Shown here piece after piece: positions 57,451-64,000 of a stretch of 64,000 nucleotides of DNA. The DNA comes from Pseudomonas sp. R5-89-07 (GTDB lineage: Bacteria > Pseudomonadota > Gammaproteobacteria > Pseudomonadales > Pseudomonadaceae), in NCBI RefSeq assembly GCF_003851685.1, contig NZ_CP027727.1, forward strand, positions 3,720,001 to 3,784,000, in the 5' to 3' direction. Numbering within the stretch: the stretch's first letter is position 1; every line of letters starts with the position of its first letter. The translations under genes were made by a program, and so were the position numbers. Below the pieces are notes generated by a model that was not told the origin of the DNA, did no database searches, and saw only the letters and a list, made by a program, of their open reading frames with translations.

Positions 57451-58887
57451 TCAGTGGATGATGTCCTGGGTGCAGATATGCCCCAGGCTGACGTACTGCA
57501 CGTTGTCACCGCCGACACCGACTCCCGGGAACTCGGCCAGCTCGATGCGCCAGCCACCCTCGTTGTAAGTGGTTCTCCACGTGTACGGCACACCGGTGCT
57601 GCTGTCGTTGATCACCGTGGTGTAATCACCGAAGCAAGTGCCGATATTGGCCGTGGCCTCGGACACGCCCGCGCTGTTGGTGGTCGCCTTGTAATCGACC
57701 CAGCGGTAGTTCAGATCGACGAAGTGGTTATCCACGCGCAACACCGGGGTGACGCCCAGCAACGGCGCACCGGTGGAATCCGACCACTGGGTCGACCAAT
57801 TCAACAGCCGCGCGGTTTGCGTAGCCAACCACACCTCCGTTACCCGCACGATGTTGTCGCCCTTCACGCTGCTCGCGTTCAGGCGCGGCGTGGAGCCCAG
57901 GCTCAACTGGTAGTACTTGCTCGGGTCCTGAGCCACTGCCGGGTTGGCCCGTACACGCACCTTCACCGTGGTGCCCGGCGCGACGCTCGGGTAGGTCGAG
58001 GTGGAGCCGGCCGGCACGGTGATCCAATTGGCACCATCGAAGCGGTCGAAAATCCACTGGTTACGGCTGCCGTTCTCGTCGCCCGCCAGGTACAGGCTCA
58101 CGCTTTGGCCACGTACCGCCTTGAAGTCGAAGTAATCAACATCACTTGCGCTGTCGAGGTTACCGCTGACTTTGTTCATCGAGTCCGGCAATACGAATGC
58201 TGTTTGCGCGCTATCGTTGGGCTCGAACGCGTCAATGTTGCTGTCCACCGCCACACCAAAACTGAACTGCGCGTTATCGGCGACCTTGGCCACCATGTAC
58301 CAGTAATAATCACCGGCCGGCAGTACACCGTTGAGGTATTCATCAGCATTGCCTGCGGCATCCGCAGACCCCACCACACTCAGGTTGCCCTGGCCGTCAT
58401 CCTGAAACAGGGTCAGCGACATATCCGCCCCTGCGCTCTGGTTGACCAGTTGTACCTGCACCCGCGCGTTTTGCGGCAGGTTGAAATGGTAGGCGAACTC
58501 GTTGCCGGCCTGCACCGCATCGATGGTGTAGAGCGTGTTGATATCCAGGGTAGGAAACAGCGGTTCAAACGCCGCAGCGGCCGCGCTTTTCGAAGCGCTC
58601 TGCGCCGGTTTTTTCAGCTCGCTGACCACGCTGTCGAACGGCGCGGACTTGATGGCTTGGGTCACGGCCCTGGATTGACCGCTCTTGGCCGCCAGGAGTT
58701 TGTGCTTGAGCGCGGACGAAACCTTCGCCGCGTCCAGCTTGCCACCGGATTTGAGCGCTTTGTCCACGGCCTGTTTGACCGCTGTGGCACTGAGGGCTCG
58801 AGGGGTTTGATCAGCGAGGGCGAAGGCCGAAACGAAGCAGGAGGCCATCATGGCCGCACCTAGCATAAGGGCTTTTTTCGATTTCAT
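57451..58887 (-). CDS. Secreted protein with pre-peptidase C-terminal (PPC)-like domain, LexA-box controlled, function unknown
   Basis: A 478-aa exported protein. Signal peptide MKSKKALMLGAAMMASCFVS ... ALA; then a helical, lysine/alanine-rich stretch (about 27-105). A first beta-sandwich-like segment (about 108-215, NEFAYHFNLPQNARVQVQLV) is followed by a clear PPC domain (about 218-330, DAFEPNDSAQTAFVLPD ... SGNLDSASDVDYFDFKAVRG). The C-terminal region (about 330-478) has only two cysteines (IGTCFGDY and GHICTQD) and no catalytic motif I recognise. It is monocistronic with a strong terminator. A LexA box and a second dyad lie upstream. PPC domains usually accompany secreted proteases; here no protease domain is present. 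Confidence 0.75.
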   Translation of the reverse strand: MKSKKALMLGAAMMASCFVSAFALADQTPRALSATAVKQAVDKALKSGGKLDAAKVSSALKHKLLAAKSGQSRAVTQAIKSAPFDSVVSELKKPAQSASKSAAAAAFEPLFPTLDINTLYTIDAVQAGNEFAYHFNLPQNARVQVQLVNQSAGADMSLTLFQDDGQGNLSVVGSADAAGNADEYLNGVLPAGDYYWYMVAKVADNAQFSFGVAVDSNIDAFEPNDSAQTAFVLPDSMNKVSGNLDSASDVDYFDFKAVRGQSVSLYLAGDENGSRNQWIFDRFDGANWITVPAGSTSTYPSVAPGTTVKVRVRANPAVAQDPSKYYQLSLGSTPRLNASSVKGDNIVRVTEVWLATQTARLLNWSTQWSDSTGAPLLGVTPVLRVDNHFVDLNYRWVDYKATTNSAGVSEATANIGTCFGDYTTVINDSSTGVPYTWRTTYNEGGWRIELAEFPGVGVGGDNVQYVSLGHICTQDIIH

Positions 58888-58920
58888 TTTTTATCCATCC
58901 ATAGTTAAAAAATTGAAGCT

Positions 58921-58948
58921 CAGGTAACCGGTGACATCCGGTCACCTG
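58921..58948. promoter_or_regulatory. Large inverted repeat in the leader of the PPC-domain gene
   Basis: CAGGTAACCGG-TGACAT-CCGGTCACCTG, 11-base arms with one mismatch that is a G-U pair in RNA. It lies between the LexA box and the ATG at 58887, so it could be a second operator or an mRNA hairpin. Confidence 0.5.
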
Positions 58949-58966
58949 GGATGGAATGTAGGATAG

Positions 58967-58986
58967 TACTGTTTTTATGTACAGTA
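58967..58986 (-). promoter_or_regulatory. LexA (SOS) box of the PPC-domain gene
   Basis: TACTGTTTTTATGTACAGTA has both 6-base ends of the E. coli consensus (TACTGT ... ACAGTA) and an AT-rich centre. It lies 80-99 bases upstream of the ATG and overlaps a TACTAT -10-like hexamer on the minus strand. Confidence 0.82.
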
Positions 58987-59032
58987 TTTTCTGAAACTTT
59001 TTAGTTAAGAAGTCGCAGCAACGAGAAGTAAC

Positions 59033-59176
59033 CTGTGGCGAGGGAGCTTGCTCCCGCTGGGCCGCGAAGCGGCCCCAAAGAATAGGCCTGCTATGCAGTC
59101 CAGCGGGAGCAAGCTCCCTCGCCACAGGTACAGTTTCGCCTTGACTGACTGGCATCAGGGCTTGCCCCCTCCCCCA
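59033..59176. repeat. Long intergenic repeat, third family (copy 2)
   Basis: CTGTGGCGAGGGAGCTTGCT ... inverted arm to 59127, with inner GGGCCGCGAAGCGGCCC and tail TTCGCCTTGACTGACTGGCA plus GGGCTTGCCC. It matches 29659-29797 almost base for base. Confidence 0.85.
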
Positions 59177-59263
59177 CTCGAGGCGTGCGGCCTTGCCGAA
59201 TTCGCATATTGCCCGGTGGCCACTAAGCTCAATTTCAAATAACAAACAGTGAGCATCCCTCCA

Positions 59264-59947
59264 ATGCCCCACCCGACCAACACCTTCCGCGCCCGCTACC
59301 GCACCCACGTGAGCGCGTATTACAACCCCTGGCTCCACGCCGCATTCGTCATCGGCTACGGCAGTGTCTGCATCGCGCTGGCCTGGTCCTCCACCGCGCA
59401 CATCACGGCGCTCGAGTGGCTGACCGTGCCGCTGACTCTGCTGTTCTTCAACCTCTGCATCTACCTGGTGCACCGCCACCTCGGCCACCACAAACACGCT
59501 TTCGCCCGGATCTTCTACGCCCGCCACACCGGCGACCACCACAGCTTCTTCACCCCCGGCCACATGACGTTCGACAGCCCCGCGGACTGGCGCGTGATCC
59601 TGTTTCCCGCCTGGCTGATCGTGCTGCACAGCCTGGCGATCACCCTCCCCGCCTGGTGGCTGCTCAGTCAATTGAACGCCAATGCCGCCGGGCTATTCGC
59701 CGGCTGCATGATTCTCGGCTACCTGCTCTATGAAGTGTTCCACGCATGTGAACACTTGCCCGCCGAGCACCCGGTGGCGCGCCTGCCGTGGATACGCCAG
59801 ATGCATCACCTGCACGCGTTGCATCACCGCCGCGAGCTGATGCAGGGGCGCAATTTCAATATCGTGCTGCCGCTGATGGATTATCTGTTTGGCACGCTGC
59901 ATTGGGAGCCGCGTGAGTGCGCGGCACAGAAAGAGGGAAGCTCGTAG
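59264..59947 (+). CDS. Fatty-acid-hydroxylase/sterol-desaturase superfamily membrane protein
   Basis: A protein of about 227 aa with four hydrophobic segments and the di-iron histidine clusters of the family: HRHLGHH, HTGDHH, HACEH and HHLHALHH. ATG 59264 with GTGAG 10 bases upstream is chosen; GTG 59249 is the alternative. Such enzymes hydroxylate or desaturate lipids in the inner membrane. The substrate here is unknown and no partner gene is adjacent. Confidence 0.82.
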   Translation: MPHPTNTFRARYRTHVSAYYNPWLHAAFVIGYGSVCIALAWSSTAHITALEWLTVPLTLLFFNLCIYLVHRHLGHHKHAFARIFYARHTGDHHSFFTPGHMTFDSPADWRVILFPAWLIVLHSLAITLPAWWLLSQLNANAAGLFAGCMILGYLLYEVFHACEHLPAEHPVARLPWIRQMHHLHALHHRRELMQGRNFNIVLPLMDYLFGTLHWEPRECAAQKEGSS

Positions 59948-60042
59948 AGGGTGCCTACACAGCGGACACAGTCCCGAGAGGGTCAAAAATGCGCTTGGGC
60001 GTTACCTACAGAGCCAAAGAAGAGCGCCTGCAGACAGCGCCC

Positions 60043-61107
60043 CTAATACCCTGTCATTTCCAAATACCCCACCCCACCATCAAACTTCACCGGCCCTTCC
60101 CAGTAGGGAATTCCCAAGCCCATCCAGGCCTTGGGGTTGACGGCTTCGGTGGTGATGTCCAGGTGTTTGCCAGGGATTTTCAGCGACCAGCGCGTGGGAA
60201 TGCTGCGCCCGGCAATGGCGGTACTGGCCAGCGGCGCGAGTTGGATATCGGCGTTGTGCAGGGTTTGCGTGTGGCCTTGGGCATTGATCCAGGTGCCGGT
60301 GAGGTAGCCGCCGCCGTCCTTCTGCCGCACGCGAAACAGCATCAGGTGTTCGCCTCGGTCAAGGTGCAGGGAGAACCAGTCCCAGCCGGTCTGGCTCGCG
60401 GCCAGCGGCTGGCTGCTCCATTCGCGGTCCAGCCAGGCGGGGCCGCTGACCTGGTAGGTCTGGCCGTCAATGCTGAGGCTGCCGCTGGCGGTAAAGAACG
60501 GCTGACTGTAGTAGTAGGACGCCTGGCCCTGGTCGGACTTGCGGCTGTAGCCGTTATCGCCCTGCAACACCAGCGGGCGGCTGGAGGTCAATTGCAGGTC
60601 GTAGGCGAACTGCGCGCCGCTGGCCTTGAGCTGCATGTCGGCCAGGGGGCTGGCCGCGCCAGAACGGGTGGCGAAGTTCCAGTCGTCGATCCAGGCGTTG
60701 AAGGGCTGCGCCTGCGCCCCGGCCTGGCCGACACCGCCACGGGCGAAGCGCTCGGCGGCGTAGTGCCGGGTGGCGGAGGTGACGGCGGCATGTCCGAGCC
60801 AGATGGTTGGGTCGCGCCAGCCCGGTTGCGTCGGACCCGCGTTCACCGCATTGCGAAACAAGGTCCATTGCACGCCGAAGGCATTGCCTTGGGCGTCCTT
60901 GAGGTTGGCGGTGACGTACCACCATTCGATGCGAAAGCCTGGATGAGGGCCGTGGTCTTCAGGAAAGGTGAAAACTTTGCCGGGCACCACCTGCACAAAG
61001 TCCGCTGCATCACTGCCCAGGCCGGCGAAGCCCTCTTCGGGGGCCGGTGCCTGGTCGCACGCGGCCAGCAGCAGCAAAACCGCCCACCCCAACGCTTTAA
61101 TCTTCAT
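60043..61107 (-). CDS. CrtC/AttH-like lipocalin-fold lipoprotein
   Basis: A 354-aa protein starting at ATG 61107. The lipobox LLLAAC shows it is a lipoprotein. EWWYVTANL, SGPAWLDREWSSQPL and GWDWFSLHLDRGEHLMLFR are signatures of the carotenoid 1,2-hydratase-like (CrtC, AttH) family. It overlaps the upstream permease gene by 11 bases. With the ATPase and permease it forms an AttEFGH-like export unit; carotenoid chemistry is unlikely in this context. The function is unproven. Confidence 0.85.
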   Translation of the reverse strand: MKIKALGWAVLLLLAACDQAPAPEEGFAGLGSDAADFVQVVPGKVFTFPEDHGPHPGFRIEWWYVTANLKDAQGNAFGVQWTLFRNAVNAGPTQPGWRDPTIWLGHAAVTSATRHYAAERFARGGVGQAGAQAQPFNAWIDDWNFATRSGAASPLADMQLKASGAQFAYDLQLTSSRPLVLQGDNGYSRKSDQGQASYYYSQPFFTASGSLSIDGQTYQVSGPAWLDREWSSQPLAASQTGWDWFSLHLDRGEHLMLFRVRQKDGGGYLTGTWINAQGHTQTLHNADIQLAPLASTAIAGRSIPTRWSLKIPGKHLDITTEAVNPKAWMGLGIPYWEGPVKFDGGVGYLEMTGY

Positions 61108-63559
61108 GGGCAAACGTCCTCAACAAGTCCGCCGGGCGGCTGCGATACAGTTGCCACAACGGCCAGGCCGAGGCGAGCAACGTGGCAAGCATCGCCAGCC
61201 CCATCAACTGCGCCAGTTGCCACGGGAACACCTGCAACGGCAGGCGCCAGCCAAAGGCTTGCACGTTGATCACCGCATCCAGGCACCACGCCAGCAGCAG
61301 CCCCAAAGGCAACGCCAGCAGCAGGGTGAGTACTGCCAGCAGCCAGGTCTGGCCGAGGTTGAGCAGCATCAGTTGGCGGCGCGTCACCCCCAACGCCCAC
61401 AACGGCGCCAGTTGGCCGAGGCGGCTCTGGCTCTGGGTCAGCAGGCTGATGAACAGCGCCACCCCCGCCACGCCCAGGGTCAGGCTGTTGAGCGCGGCAG
61501 TGGCGGCGAAGGTGCGTTCGAATACCTGGCTGGACCAACCCTTGAGTTGCTGTTGATCGACGATGCGGCCGTCTTCCAGGGCAAATTCACCCTGCACCTG
61601 GGCGATCAGCGGCGGCACATCCTGCGGCGCCACGCGCAGGTTGAAACGCACCGGCGACAGCGTCGGCCAGTGCGCCAACAGGTGTTTGGCGTTGACCAGC
61701 AGATGGCCCTTGGGGTTGCCGTAATCGGCGTAGATCCCGACGATCCTGGGTGCCCAAGAGCCCTGGGGCGTGGGGACTTGAACCGTGTCGCCCAGCCGTA
61801 CACTCAAGCGCCGCGCCAGTTGCTCGCTGAGCATTACGCTGTCGTCCTGCAGCAGACGGTCCCAGGGCGTGCTCGCCGCCTCCAGCAACGGCCAGTGCTG
61901 GCGATAGGTGGGGTCGTCGACCACGCCGAACACCTCCGCCGGCCAGCCCTGCAGCTGCACCGCGACCTGCCAACTGGGCAGCACTGCCTTCACCCGCGGT
62001 TGGTGCGCAAGCCAGGCCTGCAGTTGCTCGGCCTGGGCCGGATTTTGCGGGTTGAGGTACAGCTCGGCGGTAAGGCGCTGTTCCAGCCAATTATTGAACG
62101 TGCTGCGAAAACCCGAGGTCATGGAGCCCGCGCCGATGTTTGCCGCCAGGGCCAGCAGCAGCGCCATCAGCGCCAGGCTCAAGGCCGGCAGTTGCTGGCG
62201 ACAGTCGGCGAGGAACCATTGGCCCAGCACCGAACGGCTGCGCCCCAGTACACCCTTCAACAGCGCATTGAGCAATACCGGTAAGCCGAGGGCCGCGCCC
62301 AGCAGCAAGGCTGCCATCAGCACAAACCCGGCCGCCAGGCTATTGCCCCAGCCCAGCGCCAGCAAGGCGATGAGCAGGGCCGCAGCCGCCACCCAGCCCT
62401 GGCGCCGCAACCAACGACCGTGGGCCTCGTGCCAGGCCTGGGCATTGGCCAACGCCAGCAACGGCAGGCGTGCCGCACGCCACAGACTGCTGGCCCCGGC
62501 GAGCAGCGCACCGAGCAGGCTCAACCCCAGGCCGGCAAGCCACCACCACGGGCTCAAGCTCAGTTGGCCGGCGACTTCGGCGCCGTAAAGGCCTCGCAAG
62601 CTGGCAGCCACGTCCGGCAACAGCAGGCTGGCGAGCAGGTAACCGCTGGCCACACCGAGCACGCCGCCGAGCAGCGCCAAAAAGCCCAGCTCCACGCCCA
62701 GGCTGAGGATCAGCATGCGTGCGCTGACACCGCAGGCGCGCAAGGTGCGCAGCAGGCCCCGACGTTGCTCCAGCGCCAGGCCGATGGCCGCGTGCACGAT
62801 AAACAGCCCCACCACGAAGGACAAAAAACCCAACGCGTCGAGGTTCAAGTGAAAGCTTTCGGTGAGGCGCGAGAGGTTGTTGTCGTCGCCCTGCTTGAGT
62901 TGCAGCCCGGCAGGCGGCTCGGGATGACGGGCGGCAAAGCTTTTGTCCAGCAGCAGGCGCGACAGTCGCTCGGGCATGTTGAGCAAGGGTTGGGCGAAGC
63001 CGATATCGGTGAGCAGCATGCCGGGGGCCATGTCCGGCTGAACCTGCAACGGCGGCAGGCGTTGCCCGTCAACGGTCAGCGGTTGTTCGCCGGCGTGCAA
63101 GCCAAGCGCCCGCACCGTTTGCGCGGCAATCCAGGTGCGCCCCGGTGCCTCGAAGAACGCCAGTATCTGGGCCTGGCTCAGGCGTTGCCCCGCCACACTG
63201 CCGCTGCCGGGTAACGATACCGGCTCGATGCCCATCAACTGCAGGCGCTGTTCTTCATGCCCCTTGAGCACTATGCGGCCCTGCACTACCGGTGACACCG
63301 GCCACCCGGCACGGCGCAGGTCGGCGAACCACGCCTGGGGGAACCCGGCACCGTCCGGCGCGCTCAAGCTGGCTTGCGGTTCGCCGCCGATCAGTTGGCT
63401 GGCGCGCGCGTAGCCGTCCCGCGCCTGGCTGTTGAGCGCCTGCACCCCGGTCAGTAACGCGGTGGCCAGCCACAGGCCGGTCAGCACGCTGAAAAACTGC
63501 ACCGGGTGGCGCCGCCAATGGCTTAACAGCGCACGCAGCGCCCAGTAGAACACCGCCAT
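61097..63559 (-). CDS. FtsX-like ABC permease (AttF/AttG-like)
   Basis: An 820-aa inner-membrane protein starting MAVFYWALRALLSHW. An N-terminal helix (about 20-40) and a periplasmic domain are followed by FtsX helices at about 245-370, then a second half with helices at about 395-435 and 460-480, another periplasmic domain and final helices at 700-815 (FISLLTQSQSRLGQLAPLWA, LGVTRRQLMLLNLGQTW). This duplicated layout fits lipoprotein- or substrate-extracting ABC systems. It starts 1 base after the ATPase stop. Confidence 0.87.
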   Translation of the reverse strand: MAVFYWALRALLSHWRRHPVQFFSVLTGLWLATALLTGVQALNSQARDGYARASQLIGGEPQASLSAPDGAGFPQAWFADLRRAGWPVSPVVQGRIVLKGHEEQRLQLMGIEPVSLPGSGSVAGQRLSQAQILAFFEAPGRTWIAAQTVRALGLHAGEQPLTVDGQRLPPLQVQPDMAPGMLLTDIGFAQPLLNMPERLSRLLLDKSFAARHPEPPAGLQLKQGDDNNLSRLTESFHLNLDALGFLSFVVGLFIVHAAIGLALEQRRGLLRTLRACGVSARMLILSLGVELGFLALLGGVLGVASGYLLASLLLPDVAASLRGLYGAEVAGQLSLSPWWWLAGLGLSLLGALLAGASSLWRAARLPLLALANAQAWHEAHGRWLRRQGWVAAAALLIALLALGWGNSLAAGFVLMAALLLGAALGLPVLLNALLKGVLGRSRSVLGQWFLADCRQQLPALSLALMALLLALAANIGAGSMTSGFRSTFNNWLEQRLTAELYLNPQNPAQAEQLQAWLAHQPRVKAVLPSWQVAVQLQGWPAEVFGVVDDPTYRQHWPLLEAASTPWDRLLQDDSVMLSEQLARRLSVRLGDTVQVPTPQGSWAPRIVGIYADYGNPKGHLLVNAKHLLAHWPTLSPVRFNLRVAPQDVPPLIAQVQGEFALEDGRIVDQQQLKGWSSQVFERTFAATAALNSLTLGVAGVALFISLLTQSQSRLGQLAPLWALGVTRRQLMLLNLGQTWLLAVLTLLLALPLGLLLAWCLDAVINVQAFGWRLPLQVFPWQLAQLMGLAMLATLLASAWPLWQLYRSRPADLLRTFAHED

Positions 63560-63560
63560 C

Positions 63561-64000
63561 TCAGCGCGGGTCCATCGGCACGACGCGGCCATGGTGCAGC
63601 ACCACTTGCTGGTCCAGGCGCGCGGCGAGACGCGGGCTGTGGGTGACCATCAACAGGCTGGTGGGGCTGTCGCGCAACAAGTCGAGCAGCAACTGCAGCA
63701 CCTCGTCGCTGGTGGTTTCGTCCAGGTTGCCGGTGGGCTCATCGGCCAACAGCAAACCGGGGCGGGACGCCAGCGCGCGCCCCACCGCCACCCGCTGCTG
63801 CTGGCCGCCGGACAACTGTTCCGGGTAACGCTTGAGCAAGTCGCCCAATCCCAGGCGCTCTACCAACTGTGCTTGCCACTGCGGATCGAAACGCCCGGCC
63901 AGGCGCGCTTGGAACGCCAGGTTGTCTTCGACCCGCAAGCTGCCGATCAGGTTGAACTGCTGGAACACCAAGCCGATTTCAGTACGTCGCCAATGGGCCA
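63561..64000 (-). CDS. LolD/MacB-type ABC ATPase (3' part, cut by window edge)
   Basis: The frame is open at the right edge; about 146 C-terminal residues are visible. Q-loop GLVFQQFNLI, signature [16 protein letters not shown], Walker B LLLADEPTGNLD and the switch histidine in LLMVTHSPRLA. Walker A is beyond the window. It is the ATPase partner of the downstream FtsX-type permease. Confidence 0.9.
   Translation of the reverse strand, partial: AHWRRTEIGLVFQQFNLIGSLRVEDNLAFQARLAGRFDPQWQAQLVERLGLGDLLKRYPEQLSGGQQQRVAVGRALASRPGLLLADEPTGNLDETTSDEVLQLLLDLLRDSPTSLLMVTHSPRLAARLDQQVVLHHGRVVPMDPR

Larger units (their letters stand above)
58888..59263. other. Regulatory and repeat spacer upstream of the PPC-domain gene
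   Basis: It contains the dyad at 58921-58948, the LexA box at 58967-58986, an AT-rich stretch, and the long third-family repeat at 59033-59176. No gene is supported. Confidence 0.6.

Overview
The window reads as chromosome of a Pseudomonas of the fluorescens group. The evidence is high GC with C/G-ending codons, a pyoverdine gene block (pvdA, fpvI, pvdR, pvdT, opmQ), a Pseudomonas-type bkd operon with its own lpdV, and many REP/REPIN palindromes of three sequence families in nearly every intergenic gap. I see no phage, insertion sequence, CRISPR array, tRNA or rRNA. Several starts given here are internal to the longest possible reading frame; each was chosen on ribosome-binding site, signal peptide or domain start.

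Layout. 1-6280: reductive pyrimidine/hydantoin catabolism (NCS1 permease cut by the left edge, dihydropyrimidinase, PreT, PreA, TetR regulator). 6397-7623: CopC-CopD copper pair. 7896-15038: hexuronate use (OprD porin, uronate dehydrogenase, SMP-30 lactonase, TRAP transporter, aldose epimerase); the porin and dehydrogenase promoters share an operator-like sequence. 15189-17983: EmrA-EmrB efflux. 18105-21500: sulfide/persulfide detoxification (TauE-like exporter, type II SQR, SqrR/BigR-like ArsR, divergent persulfide dioxygenase-like hydrolase). 21622-28475: branched-chain amino acid metabolism (BkdR, BkdA1-A2-B, LpdV, IlvE). 28600-31850: two-domain GNAT protein, then a DUF4130 protein and a radical-SAM protein in an operon behind an excellent LexA box. 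32023-38769: pyoverdine genes with two PvdS (IS) boxes and one Fur box. 38877-40508: a truncated hydrolase-like protein lacking the nucleophile, and a GntR regulator. 40717-48968: Liv-type ABC importer followed by a carbamoylase and an amidase, then a LysR regulator. 49027-57153: polyol/ketose operon (LacI, DCXR-like SDR, FGGY kinase, Zn-dehydrogenase, ribose-type ABC importer) with a perfect 20-bp operator. 57451-58887: a secreted PPC-domain protein behind a second near-consensus LexA box. 59264-64000: fatty-acid-hydroxylase-family membrane protein and an AttEFGH-like group (CrtC-like lipoprotein, FtsX-type permease, ABC ATPase cut by the right edge).

The most interesting points are: two LexA boxes in front of unusual genes (a radical-SAM/DUF4130 pair that looks like DNA repair, and an uncharacterised exported protein); a tandem duplication in the polyol operon that creates a 13-codon chimeric mini-ORF; one REPIN nested inside another, with the outer one supplying the stop codon of a gene; and a REPIN whose loop appears inverted between arms that kept their order. 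All functions are inferred from sequence; no search was run.
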